Shown here piece after piece: positions 35,483-43,804 of a stretch of DNA of 64,000 nt. The first letter of the stretch is position 1. Every line of letters starts with the position of its first letter. Position numbers and translations under genes: made by a program. Below the pieces are notes generated by a model that worked only from the letters and a program-made list of their open reading frames with translations, was not told where the DNA came from and searched no databases. Location: assembly GCF_030296555.1 (NCBI RefSeq), contig NZ_AP027728.1:3099982-3163981 (forward strand), read 5' to 3'. The stretch comes from Microbacterium suwonense. Lineage in GTDB: Bacteria; Actinomycetota; Actinomycetes; Actinomycetales; Microbacteriaceae.

Positions 35483-36367
35483 GTGAGGATCGATGCGCAA
35501 CTGGCTGCCACCGTCGCCGCAGCCATCGACGAGGGCAGCTTCGACGCCGCCGCCCGGCGCCTGCACATCACCCTCGGCGGTGAGCCAGCGGATCAAGGCC
35601 GTCGAGCAGCAGCTCGGCCGGGTGGTCGTCGTGCGCTCTCGACCGGTGCGCGCCACCGAGGCGGGGAGGCCCTCGTCCGACTGGCGCGGCAGGTCGAGCT
35701 GCTGGAGCACGATGCCATCGCCGGCTTCGGGCTCGCGGATGCCGAGGGGGAGCAGGTGCCCCGCATCCGGGTGCCGCTCGCCGTGAACGCCGATTCGATG
35801 GCGACCTGGTTCCTCGCTCCGATCGCGCGCGTCGCGCAACGGCATCCGGTCGACGTCGACCTGCACCGCGACGACCAGGACTACACCGCGCGGCTGCTGG
35901 AATCCGGCGAGGTGATGGCGGCGGTCACCAGCGAGTCCGATCCGGTCGGCGGAAGCGCGGTGACGCCGCTGGGGGTGCTGGAGTACCGTCCGATGGCGAC
36001 GCCCGACTACATCGCCCGGTGGTTCGGCGGCGGCGTGAGCACCGACGCCCTGCGGTCGGCGCCGTTCGTGGACTTCGATCGGCGCGACAGCCTGCAGCAG
36101 GACTGGCTGCGGGCCAAGGGAGTGGACCCCTGGCAGGTGCCACGCCACTACGTGCCGGCCTCCCACGACTTCTCTCAAGCCGTGCGGCTGGGACTGGGCT
36201 GGGGACTCATCCCCTCGCCGCAGGCCGGGGCCGACCTCATCGACCTGGGCGGGCCGCCCACGCGGGTGCCGCTGTACTGGCAGCAGTGGAACCTGAGCTC
36301 CCCTCTGCTGGACGCGCTCGCCGCAGAGATCGTCGCCGAGGCCCGCCGCGTGCTCTCCCCGCTCTGA
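35483..36367 (+). CDS. lysG: LysR-type regulator, LysG/ArgP family, two frameshifts
   Basis: This activator senses lysine/arginine and switches on the divergent exporter. The N-terminal HTH is split between frames: AATVAAAIDEGSFDAAARRL, then PSAVSQRIKAVEQQLGRVVV, then EALVRLARQVELLEHDAIAG. Two bases are missing from the C run at 35571-35573 (restores HITPSAVSQR) and one from the G run 35663-35666 (restores ATEAGEALVR). Corrected length is 295 aa, as usual for the family. The effector domain is intact (SMATWFLAPIARVAQRHPVD, HYVPASHDFSQAVRLGLGWG). Start GTG 35483. Confidence 0.88.
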   Translation: MRIDAQLAATVAAAIDEGSFDAAARRLHITLGGEPADQGRRAAARPGGRRALSTGARHRGGEALVRLARQVELLEHDAIAGFGLADAEGEQVPRIRVPLAVNADSMATWFLAPIARVAQRHPVDVDLHRDDQDYTARLLESGEVMAAVTSESDPVGGSAVTPLGVLEYRPMATPDYIARWFGGGVSTDALRSAPFVDFDRRDSLQQDWLRAKGVDPWQVPRHYVPASHDFSQAVRLGLGWGLIPSPQAGADLIDLGGPPTRVPLYWQQWNLSSPLLDALAAEIVAEARRVLSPL

Positions 36368-36450
36368 CCCGGTGCGCGGGCCGGCAGCGCGTGCGGGCAG
36401 CGCGGCTGGCAGTGCGCGCGGGCAGCGCGTGCGCGTGACGGCGAGCGGGT
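36368..36450. repeat. Short GC repeat after lysG
   Basis: The spacer contains GCGCGGGCCGGCAGCGCGTG and variants of GGCAGCGCG four times in 60 bases. It separates convergent genes. No other feature is seen. Confidence 0.4.
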
Positions 36451-37128
36451 TCAGTCCGAGAGCGCGAGGGCACGGAACATGTCGCGCTCGCGCAGGGCGC
36501 TCCGGCGACTCGGGGTCACGGGCTCGCGGGCCGGCGGCAGTTGTCCGGTGGTGCGATGGTAGAGCTCGTCTATCAGCCGGTTCGCCAGCCCGACCAAGCG
36601 GCGGATCTGCGTGTCGTCACGATCGATCCACACGCTCTTGGGCTCGTCGTGCACCGGCTGGAAGTCGACGTGCTCCTCCCAGACGAACAGTGTGCGCTCC
36701 GCCCCCAGCACGTACTGCTGCCACCACACCTGGCGCAGGTAGGTGCGCGGGATGGTGTGCCAGGACTTGTTCGTGGTCTTGATCTCGGCGAGCAGCACGC
36801 GTCCCTCGCCGTCGACGCACACGCCGTCGGGCGTGGCCAGGTGGCGCTTCTCCACCTCGGCGCGGAACAGCGCGGAGGAGGGCAGGATGCCGTGTGTCGC
36901 GGCCACCCAGGAGGCGATCTCCGGTTCGCGCCGGCGGCCGTGATCGGTGTACGCGTTGCCGCCGAACCGCGGGCCGTGGCCGAGCTTGGCATCCGCCGCC
37001 CTGGCGATCGACGACTCTCCGGAGAGCCCTGCGACGTCGGTCGCGGTGATGCCGCGTGCCCGTGCTCGAAGCCAGGCGACCCGATCGCGAGAATCCGCGA
37101 TGATGCGCGCTTCGAGTTCCGGGGTCAC
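36451..37128 (-). CDS. YqaJ/RecB-family exonuclease-like protein
   Basis: The 225-aa protein resembles phage-type YqaJ (lambda-exonuclease fold) nucleases: ITATDVAGLSGESSIARA near the N-terminus, GGNAYTDHGRRREPEIASWV near residue 58, the catalytic DGVCVDGEGRVLLAEIKTTN segment near 100-118 (the Asp and the E-x-K are metal and catalytic ligands), and the QVWWQQYVLGAERTLFVW helix near 135. It begins at GTG 37128. No Bet/RecT partner, integrase or other phage gene is nearby, so it is a lone copy. Its role could be DNA repair or a phage remnant. Confidence 0.85.
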   Translation of the reverse strand: MTPELEARIIADSRDRVAWLRARARGITATDVAGLSGESSIARAADAKLGHGPRFGGNAYTDHGRRREPEIASWVAATHGILPSSALFRAEVEKRHLATPDGVCVDGEGRVLLAEIKTTNKSWHTIPRTYLRQVWWQQYVLGAERTLFVWEEHVDFQPVHDEPKSVWIDRDDTQIRRLVGLANRLIDELYHRTTGQLPPAREPVTPSRRSALRERDMFRALALSD

Positions 37129-37218
37129 CCCTCGAGGCTACCCCCGCCCCCGGCATCCGCCCGCCCGCACACACCGCTCGACACGGCATCCGTGGGCGCG
37201 GTGTCTGCCCCTCCACGC

Positions 37219-37296
37219 CGCCCCTGCTCGCCTACCGCGCCCCTGCTCATTCACGTGAATGAGCAGGGGCGGCGAAGCTCAGCAGGGGCGGTGACG
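37219..37296. repeat. Twin repeat, left copy
   Basis: A 78-base element starting CGCCCCTGCTCGCCTACCGC. It contains the perfect palindrome CCCCTGCTCATTCACGTG / CACGTGAATGAGCAGGGG (centred near 37256) inside outer arms CGCCCCTGCT / AGCAGGGGCG. A copy about 90 percent identical lies in the same orientation at 38414-38492, on the other side of the AbiEi-like gene. Confidence 0.85.
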
Positions 37297-37403
37297 GAGA
37301 TGACGTGCCACGACCGGGTGCCGCGCGGCACTCTTCCTGCACAATGCAGGGCAGTGCACGAACTCGTCGTGAGCCTGTGGAGAGCTCCGAATCAGGCGAG
37401 AGG

Positions 37404-38405
37404 ATGGCACAGGATCGGGGGATGCCGAAGTCCATCGACGTCACCCGGGCACGTGCGCTGATCCTCACCCGAGCGCAGTTGCGCGGACGTGGGCACTCCG
37501 AGCGCGACATCGAACACCTGGTCGCATCGGAGGTGCTGCGTCGCGTGCGGAACGACCGCTACGTGGCCGTCGACGACTGGAGAGGCCTGTGGAACGAGGG
37601 CCGTCATCTCGTGGAAGTCGTCGCGACGCACCTCAACTCCGCCGAGCCTGGCCCGGTCTTCTGGGGCCCCTCAGCCGCTGTGCTGCACGCGCTGCCGCTG
37701 TATCGTCTGGCGCCGAAGAACGTGCACACGGCGATCCTGGGCGCTCGTCACGGCCGCACCGTGGCCGGCGTGGTGTGGCATCGGATCCCGGTGGATTCTG
37801 CCGACATCGTCGAGATCGACGGCATCCGCTGCACTTCACTCGATCGCACGATCCTCGATCTCGCCTGTGCGAGCTCAGCACCCGTGTCGCTCTCGGCTGC
37901 AGATGCCGCGCTGCGTCGTGAGGCGGTCGTCGGGCAGGTGCAGGACGCAGATGTCGCCGGAGAATGGCAAGCACGGATGCTGGATCGCGCGGAGCACTCG
38001 CATCGGCCGGGGATCGTCCAGGCGCGGCGGATCATCCGCTTCGCCGACGGGCGGGCTCAACTGCCCGGCGAGAGCGTGAGCAGACTGCACCTGCGGAATC
38101 TGGGATTCGCCGATCCCGACCTGCAGGTGCATGTCGTGGGCTCCGCAGGCGATGACTACTGGCTCGACTTCGGCTTTCCGCGCTTGCGCTGCTTCGGCGA
38201 ATTCGACGGCAAGGGCAAGTACCTCGACGATGAGTTGCGCGGAACGATGAGCGCAGAAGAGGTCGTCCTTGCGGAGAAGAGACGAGAAGACGATATTCGC
38301 GGGGTCACCGGCTGGCGCATGGCACGCTGGGGATCGTCCGACCTCCGCACCGCGGCGGTCTTCGGTGCAAAGCTCGCCGCATTCGGCATCCGTCCGCCGG
38401 GCTGA
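37404..38405 (+). CDS. AbiEi-like protein with a C-terminal nuclease-like domain
   Basis: The 333-aa protein resembles actinobacterial proteins labelled AbiEi-family antitoxin domain. The N-terminal winged-helix part is ALILTRAQLRGRGHSERDIE and LRRVRNDRYVAVDDWRGLWN. The middle has VFWGPSAAVLHALPLY and IRCTSLDRTILDLACAS. The C-terminal 80 residues (RCFGEFDGKGKYLDDELRG, EVVLAEKRREDDIRGVTGWR) have the D/E...E-x-K-like spacing of Vsr/DUF559 nucleases. No AbiEii toxin follows, so it stands alone. Start ATG 37404 after GAG-rich bases; ATG 37422 is possible. It is bracketed by twin palindromic repeats. Confidence 0.75.
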   Translation: MAQDRGMPKSIDVTRARALILTRAQLRGRGHSERDIEHLVASEVLRRVRNDRYVAVDDWRGLWNEGRHLVEVVATHLNSAEPGPVFWGPSAAVLHALPLYRLAPKNVHTAILGARHGRTVAGVVWHRIPVDSADIVEIDGIRCTSLDRTILDLACASSAPVSLSAADAALRREAVVGQVQDADVAGEWQARMLDRAEHSHRPGIVQARRIIRFADGRAQLPGESVSRLHLRNLGFADPDLQVHVVGSAGDDYWLDFGFPRLRCFGEFDGKGKYLDDELRGTMSAEEVVLAEKRREDDIRGVTGWRMARWGSSDLRTAAVFGAKLAAFGIRPPG

Positions 38406-38413
38406 TCGGCTTC

Positions 38414-38492
38414 CGCCCCTGCTCGGCTACCGCGCCCCTGCTCATTTACGTGACTGAGTAGGGGCGGCGAAGCTCAGCAGGGGCGGCGACGG
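38414..38492. repeat. Twin repeat, right copy
   Basis: A 79-base element starting CGCCCCTGCTCGGCTACCGC, 8 bases after the AbiEi-like stop. The inner palindrome is slightly degraded (CTCATTTACGTGACTGAG). The orientation equals the copy at 37219-37296. Confidence 0.85.
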
Positions 38493-38541
38493 AAGAGGCC
38501 TGGGGCGACGGCAGGATTTTGGGGAGAGGGGACGGATGCCG

Positions 38542-38755
38542 TAGAGTTGGCGTAACCGAAGACCGCCGGTCATCGTCGTGTGCGAACACGAGGATCGAAG
38601 CACTGCTCAGCAGGGGCCCGCGCAGGTGTCATAGAGAGTTTCTCCTTGAGATCCACGCTCCGTGCGCTTGCGCCGGAGCGTTTTTGTTTGAGCCGGGTGG
38701 TGGTCGAGGTCGACGTTGCGCAGCCGCGCGGCGTCCGTACACGTAAGGAGTGACC
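38542..38755 (+). promoter_or_regulatory. rplJL promoter and L10 leader
   Basis: A TAGAGT box (38542-38547) is followed by a leader of about 200 bases. It holds a stem TCGTGT/ACACGA (38576-38591), a middle segment with GGTGTCATAGAGAGTTTCTC resembling L10-leader RNA, and then an intrinsic terminator. L10 leaders bind L10(L12)4 and control rplJL in many bacteria. The structural reading is by eye; an Rfam L10_leader search would test it. Confidence 0.7.
38655..38690 (+). terminator. Intrinsic terminator inside the rplJL leader (attenuator)
   Basis: ACGCTCCG (38655-38662) pairs with CGGAGCGT (38674-38681), followed by TTTTTGTTT. This is the best textbook Rho-independent terminator in the window, and it stands 65 bases before rplJ, so read-through must be regulated or partial. 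Confidence 0.8.
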
Positions 38756-39244
38756 ATGGCGCAGAAGGATGCAACGGTTGCCGAGCTCACGAAGAACTTC
38801 GAGAACTCGAACGCCGTCCTGCTGACCGAGTACCGCGGTCTGACGGTTGCCCAGCTCAAGCAGCTGCGCAACGACATCCGTCAGGACGCGGAGTACGCCG
38901 TGGTGAAGAACACGCTGACCAAGATCGCCGCCAACAACGCGGGGATCACGACGCTGGACGACGACCTCAAGGGTCCGTCGGCCGTCGCGTTCGTGCACGG
39001 TGACTTCGTCGCCACTGCCAAGGCTCTGCGTGACTTCGCCAAGGCCAACCCGCTTCTCGTGATCAAGGGCGGCGTGTTCGAGGGCAAGACCCTCGACGCC
39101 GACGAGGTCAACAAGTACGCCTCGCTCGAGAGCCGTGAGGTTCTGCTGGCGAAGGCTGCGGGCATGATGAAGGCGACGATGGGCAAGGCTGCCGCCACCA
39201 TCGACGCGCTTCGCGAAAAGCTGGAGACCGCAGAGGCCGCGTGA
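38756..39244 (+). CDS. rplJ: 50S ribosomal protein L10 (uL10)
   Basis: L10 anchors the L7/L12 stalk to the 50S subunit. The 162-aa protein starts [20 protein letters not shown] and has [20 protein letters not shown] near residue 21 and [16 protein letters not shown] near 47. It ends in the L12-binding helix ([20 protein letters not shown]). ATG 38756 is preceded by AAGGAG; the GTG two codons upstream is less likely. The gene is preceded by an attenuated leader and followed by rplL. Confidence 0.97.
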   Translation: MAQKDATVAELTKNFENSNAVLLTEYRGLTVAQLKQLRNDIRQDAEYAVVKNTLTKIAANNAGITTLDDDLKGPSAVAFVHGDFVATAKALRDFAKANPLLVIKGGVFEGKTLDADEVNKYASLESREVLLAKAAGMMKATMGKAAATIDALREKLETAEAA

Positions 39245-39292
39245 GCGACCAGCGTTTTCCTCACCCAAACCCCATTTATTAGGAGATACATC

Positions 39293-39676
39293 ATGGCGAA
39301 GCTCACCACTGAGGAGCTGCTGGAGCAGTTTGCTGGCCTTACCCTTGTCGAGCTCAGCGAGTTCGTGAAGGCGTTCGAGGAGAAGTTCGACGTCACCGCT
39401 GCCGCCCCCGTCGCCGTTGCCGGCGCTGCCGGTGGCGCAGGCGAGGCCGCTGCCGAGGAGGAGAAGGACTCGTTCGACGTCATCCTCGAGGCTGCCGGCG
39501 ACAAGAAGATCCAGGTCATCAAGGCTGTCCGCGAGCTCACCTCGCTCGGCCTCGGCGAGGCCAAGGCCGTCGTCGACGGTGCCCCCAAGGCCGTCCTGGA
39601 GGGCGCCAACAAGGAGGCCGCCGAGAAGGCCAAGGAGGTCCTCGAGGCCGCTGGAGCCACGGTCACCCTCAAGTAA
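39293..39676 (+). CDS. rplL: 50S ribosomal protein L7/L12 (bL12)
   Basis: L7/L12 forms the flexible stalk that recruits translational GTPases. The 127-aa protein has the N-terminal dimerisation domain ([20 protein letters not shown]), an Ala/Gly hinge ([17 protein letters not shown]) and the C-terminal domain ([40 protein letters not shown]). Length and sequence are normal and the frame intact. The ATG follows TTAGGAGATACATC. A terminator hairpin follows the stop, ending the rplJL operon. Confidence 0.98.
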   Translation: MAKLTTEELLEQFAGLTLVELSEFVKAFEEKFDVTAAAPVAVAGAAGGAGEAAAEEEKDSFDVILEAAGDKKIQVIKAVRELTSLGLGEAKAVVDGAPKAVLEGANKEAAEKAKEVLEAAGATVTLK

Positions 39677-39702
39677 TCACGCCTCGCAGCGTCGATACTT
39701 CC

Positions 39703-39732
39703 AGAAGGCCCCGGGACATCCCGGGGCCTTCT
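39703..39732. terminator. Bidirectional terminator between rplL and lacI-type gene
   Basis: AGAAGGCCCCGGG (39703-39715) and CCCGGGGCCTTCT (39720-39732) form a perfect 13-bp stem around ACAT. It ends 1 base before the stop of the convergent LacI-family gene, so it can serve both. Confidence 0.85.
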
Positions 39733-39733
39733 G

Positions 39734-40740
39734 CTATGCACGGGGAACGGCCGTCGATGCGCGCACGACGAGTTCGGAGGGCAGCACGCGCTGCACGGAT
39801 GCCGCATCCGGCGCCTTGATGTGCTGGCGCAGCAGCTCGACGGCGGCCCGGCCCTGGGCGCGCGGCTGCTGCCGGACCGTCGTGAGGGTGAACATCTCAG
39901 CATGCTCATGATCGTCGATGCCGACGATGCTGAGCTCGGCAGGCACAGACAGGCCGAGCCGCCGCGCGGCGATCATGGCGCCGATCGCAGCCTCGTCGCA
40001 GACGGCGAGCACGGCCGTGGGGCGATGCTGGCGGTCGCCCAGCATCCGCACCCCTGCCTCGTAGCCGCCGGGCATGGTCGGCGCCCCTTCGGCGAATCTG
40101 ATGTGCGATTCCAGATCGGCCGCGGTCATCGCCGATCGGTAGCCGGCGCGTCGCTGCTCGTCGCCGTAGGCATGGGTCGCGGCATCCGCCCGTCCGCAGA
40201 GGAAGACGATGTCGCGGTGCCCGAGGTCGATGAGGTGCTCGGTCGCGATGCGCGCGGCGGCGGCGTCGTCGATCGAGACGGCGCTGGTGTGCTCCCGGTA
40301 GGCGCCGACGCTCACCAGGGGCGAATCGACCTGCACGAGCCGCTCGAGTTCGCGGGCGCTGGGCTGGATGCCGACGGCGATGATGCCGTCCAGGCGCCGG
40401 CGGGGAGTACCTTCTCGAAGAGGCGCGCTCGTTCGGCGGTGCCCTCGCCGATGCCGTACAGCACGAGATCCAGGCCGGATGCCAGCAGCTCGTCCTGGAT
40501 GCCGGCGAGCAGCTCTGTGAAGAACCAGCGGTCCAGTGCCGGCAGGATCACCCCGACAGACAGCGAGCGACCGGTCGCCAAGCTCATCGCCGAGGAGTGC
40601 GCGATGTAGTCCAGCTCGCTCGCAGCGGTCAGCACCCTGGTGCGTGCGGCATCCGAGACGTAGCCGCCGCCGCTGAGGGCGCGACTGGCTGTGGCTTTGG
40701 AGACGCCGGCGCGCGCGGCGACATCGGCGATCGTGCTCAT
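39734..40740 (-). CDS. LacI family transcriptional regulator, frameshifted
   Basis: The 335-aa corrected protein begins with the LacI HTH (MSTIADVAARAGVSKATASR, ALSGGGYVSDAARTRVLTAA) and continues with a periplasmic-binding-protein-like ligand domain (SVGVILPALDRWFFTELLAG, RPTAVLAVCDEAAIGAMIAA, ELSIVGIDDHEHAEMF). The frames join at the G run 40402-40405; one added base gives EKVLPRRRLDGIIAV. Start ATG 40740. It is divergent from the aglEFG-type transporter, with three LacI-type palindromes between, so it should repress uptake in the absence of the sugar and probably itself. Confidence 0.9.
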
Positions 40741-40790
40741 GAATCCTCCGGAGGGGCTCTCGACAGCGTATCCGGATTCGGGTGTCGAAG

Positions 40791-40802
40791 GGAACCGGTT
40801 CC
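40791..40802. promoter_or_regulatory. LacI-family operator 1
   Basis: GGAACCGGTTCC, a perfect 12-base palindrome with the central CG of LacI/GalR sites, 51 bases before the regulator start. Confidence 0.75.
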
Positions 40803-40815
40803 ACAGGTTAGGCTT

Positions 40816-40829
40816 TGGGAGCGCTCCCA
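40816..40829. promoter_or_regulatory. LacI-family operator 2
   Basis: TGGGAGCGCTCCCA, a perfect 14-base palindrome of the same class, about 26 bases from operator 1 centre to centre. Confidence 0.75.
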
Positions 40830-40914
40830 CGAAACGCATCACGTCTCCACAACGGTTGTGAAGATCTCTGTGCGTGGCGTTGTGAAAGGGCGCCCAGGGC
40901 AAGTAGGTTGTCCT

Positions 40915-40926
40915 GGAATCGGTTCC
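40915..40926. promoter_or_regulatory. LacI-family operator 3
   Basis: GGAATCGGTTCC, a one-mismatch palindrome related to operator 1, on the transporter side of the spacer (63 bases before the binding protein start). Looping with operators 1 and 2 is possible. Confidence 0.65.
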
Positions 40927-40988
40927 TCAAGGGCAGCGGAGATCGCCGCCCGTGAGGGACCGGGATCCACCCAAAGAGGAGAAAACAC

Positions 40989-42320
40989 ATGGCTTTGTCA
41001 CAGCGATACCGCCTTCTCGCTCCCCTCGCTCTGGTCGGTGCGGCTGCGATCGCCCTGACCGGGTGCGCGGAAGCGACACCGGGCGGCGGCAACGGCGACA
41101 GCGACGGCAAGACGACGATCCGCATCTCCGGCGGCATCACCGGCTCGGAGGCCGAAGACCTCAACAAGTCGTTCGAGCAGTTCACCAAGGACACCGGCAT
41201 CAAGGTCGAGTACACCGGTGACAAGAGCTTCGAGGGCAACATCGTCACCAAGGTGACCGGTGGCGACGCGCCCGACATCGCGATCGTCCCGCAGCCCGGC
41301 CTGCTGAAGACCCTGGTCGAGACCGGCAAGGTCAAGGAGGCGCCGGACAGCGTCTCGAAGGCAGTCGACGAGAACTGGTCCGAAGACTGGAAGAACTACG
41401 GCACCTTCGACGGCACGTTCTACGCGGCGCCGATGCTCGCCAACCTCAAGGGCTACATCTGGTACTCGCCGCAGAAGTTCAAGGAGTGGGGCGTCGAGGT
41501 TCCCAAGACCTGGGACGAGATGATCTCGCTCACCGACACGATCCGCGAGAAGACGGGTGACGCACCCTGGTGCGCCGGATTCTTCTCCGATGCGGCCTCC
41601 GGCTGGCCGGGAACCGACTGGATCGAGGACATGGTTCTGCGCCAGTCCGGCCCCGAGGTCTACGACAAGTGGATCGACGGCGACGTGAAGTTCACCGACC
41701 CCGAGATCAAGGAGGCGTTCGACGCCGTCGGCTCGATCCTGAAGAACCCGGACTACGTCAACGCCGGGTTCGGTGGAGTCAAGAGCATCAACTCGACGGC
41801 GTTCGGTGACGTGGCGGCCAAGGTGGCCGACGGCACCTGCGCACTGACCCACCAGGCGTCGTTCCTGTCGGCGAACTTCCTCGACGTGAAGAACGCCGAT
41901 GGCGAGACCCCGACGGTCGACCCCGACGGTGACGTCTACGCGTTCCTGATGCCGGGTGTCAAGGAGGGCGAGCTGAGCGTCGAGGGCGGTGGCGAGTTCG
42001 TCGCCAGCTTCAACGCCGACCCGTCCACCGTCAAGGTGCTCGAGTTCATGGCCTCGCCCGAGTTCGCCGACGCTCGCGTTGAGCTGGGCGGCGTGCTCTC
42101 CGCAAACAAGAACGCCGACCCGAGCCTGGCCTCGAGCGAGTTCCTGCAGGAAGCCATGAAGATCATGCAGGACGACAACACCACCTTCCGCTTCGACGCA
42201 TCCGATCTGATGCCGTCCACGGTCGGCTCGGGCTCGTTCTGGAAGGGCATGGTCGACTGGATCGACGGCAAGTCCACCGACGAGGTGCTCGCCAACATCC
42301 AGGCGGGTTACGAGAACTGA
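40989..42320 (+). CDS. aglE: Sugar ABC transporter binding lipoprotein, AglE-type
   Basis: An extracytoplasmic binding protein for a carbohydrate, most like alpha-glucoside AglE proteins. The signal MALSQRYRLLAPLALVGAAA leads to the lipobox LTGC with Cys near residue 27. The mature part has TIRISGGITGSEAEDLNKSF, GGDAPDIAIVPQPG, YAAPMLANLKGYIWYSP and DAPWCAGFFSDAASGWPGTD, and it ends DEVLANIQAGYEN. The 443-aa length is typical. The frame is intact. An AGAGGAGAAAACAC site precedes the ATG. It leads a three-gene operon under LacI-type control; no glycosidase or ATPase gene lies beside it, so an external MsiK-like ATPase is likely. Confidence 0.85.
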   Translation: MALSQRYRLLAPLALVGAAAIALTGCAEATPGGGNGDSDGKTTIRISGGITGSEAEDLNKSFEQFTKDTGIKVEYTGDKSFEGNIVTKVTGGDAPDIAIVPQPGLLKTLVETGKVKEAPDSVSKAVDENWSEDWKNYGTFDGTFYAAPMLANLKGYIWYSPQKFKEWGVEVPKTWDEMISLTDTIREKTGDAPWCAGFFSDAASGWPGTDWIEDMVLRQSGPEVYDKWIDGDVKFTDPEIKEAFDAVGSILKNPDYVNAGFGGVKSINSTAFGDVAAKVADGTCALTHQASFLSANFLDVKNADGETPTVDPDGDVYAFLMPGVKEGELSVEGGGEFVASFNADPSTVKVLEFMASPEFADARVELGGVLSANKNADPSLASSEFLQEAMKIMQDDNTTFRFDASDLMPSTVGSGSFWKGMVDWIDGKSTDEVLANIQAGYEN

Positions 42321-42355
42321 CAGCTCGCGCTAGTCTGAGCGCAACCTGCTGACAG

Positions 42356-42389
42356 GTGCGGGGTCGGGCACACACGCCCGACCCCGCAC
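42356..42389 (+). promoter_or_regulatory. Hairpin between aglE and aglF
   Basis: GTGCGGGGTCGGGC and GCCCGACCCCGCAC pair perfectly (14 bp) around ACACAC. Such hairpins after binding-protein genes commonly protect the upstream mRNA and reduce downstream permease expression. No T run follows. Confidence 0.7.
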
Positions 42390-42464
42390 GCACCTCCCTG
42401 GGTCGCACACCTCACGACCCAGCCGCGCCGGCGCAGGCCGGAGCCGTACCCAGAAGGGGAATCC

Positions 42465-43804
42465 ATGTCGCAAGTCATCGTCGACGACGTACAGACGGAT
42501 GAGCTGCCGCAGACCACGCACGGTGCCGATGCGAAGGGCCGCAGGCTCACGCGCACGATCGTCGTGGTCGGCTTCGTCCTGATCGCCGCTCTGTTCTTCC
42601 TGCTGCTCTTCTCGGCACCGGTCGAGGATCCGGTGCGCATCGCGCTGGGCCCGGTGTCGCTCAACACCTTCTTCATGTGGCTGGGCAACCTGCATCCGCT
42701 GCTTCAGATCCCGGTGGTGCTGGCGGTGTTCGGTGCCGTGGTGGCGGTGCTGCTGGTGCTCATCGAATACGCACCGCGTCCGGGCAGGGGCTACTTCATC
42801 ATGCGGCTCGTCGCCTGCCTGGTGATCCCGCTTCTCGCCTTCATGATGCTGCGCCCCTACGCCAACGCAGTGTTCTACGTGGTGGCGATCGCGCTGCTCT
42901 CCGGGGCGCTGCTGTTCTTCGCCGACTATCGCTCCCGGCAGGGGGCCGGCTACCTGTTCCAGCTCATCCTCTTCATGGCCCCGGCATCGATCATGCTGCT
43001 GCTGGGTCTGATCTACCCGGCCATCGCGACCTTCGTGAAGTCCTTCTTCGACAAGACCGGCACCGACTTCGTCGGTCTGGACAACTACGTCTGGGTCTTC
43101 ACGAACGCCGAGGGCACCTGGTCTGTCATCAACACACTCATCTGGGCGCTGCTGGCACCGACCATCTCGGTCGCCTTCGGCCTGGCCTATGCGGTCTTCA
43201 TCGACAAGGCCCGCGGCGAGAAGGTGCTGAAGGTGCTGGTGTTCATGCCCGTCGCGATCTCGTTCGTCGGCGCCGGCATCATCTGGAAGTTCATGTACGA
43301 CTACCGGCAGGGCGACCAGCTCGGCCTGATGAATGCCATCGTCACGATGTTCGGCGGCGACCCGGTCAACTGGCTGGCGGTCAAGCCGCTGATCAACACG
43401 TTCATGCTGCTGATCGTCTTCATCTGGACCCAGACCGGGTTCGCGATGGTCATCCTGTCGGCGGCGATCAAGGCGGTTCCGGTCGAGCAGATCGAAGCGG
43501 CCGAGCTGGACGGCACGAATGCCTGGCAGCGCTTCACGAACGTGACGGTGCCCGGCATCCGATCCTCGCTGATCGTCGTGCTCACCACCATCACGATCAT
43601 GTCGCTGAAGGTGTACGACATCGTCGCCGTGATGACCGGCGGTCGCGACGACACCACCGTGCTCGGCTTCGAGATGGTCAACCAGCAGCAGCGCTTCCAG
43701 AGCTACGGGCACTCCTCGGCGCTGGCCGTGGTGCTGTTCCTGTTCGTGCTGCCCCTGATCATCTACAACGCCCGATCGTTGACCAAGCAGAGGAGATCCG
43801 CTGA
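42465..43804 (+). CDS. aglF: Sugar ABC transporter permease AglF-type, frameshifted at the last codons
   Basis: A membrane permease of 446 aa. Residues 1-150 form an extra N-terminal region with about four hydrophobic segments (LIAALFFLLLFSAPV, VLAVFGAVVAVLLVLIEYAP). The ordinary MalF-like part follows, with the EAA loop EAAELDGTNAWQRFTNVTVP near residue 345. As written, the frame misses its stop and runs through aglG. One added G at 43792-43793 gives the usual tail TKQREIR and a TGA at 43802-43804 overlapping the aglG ATG. The transporter partner is aglG. Confidence 0.87.

Noticed and set aside
36451..37128. Prophage remnant suggested by a YqaJ-type nuclease
   Set aside because: No integrase, recombinase, capsid or other phage genes lie nearby; a single nuclease is not enough.
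37404..38405. Complete AbiE toxin-antitoxin system
   Set aside because: No AbiEii nucleotidyltransferase-like gene lies on either side; only the AbiEi-like protein is seen.
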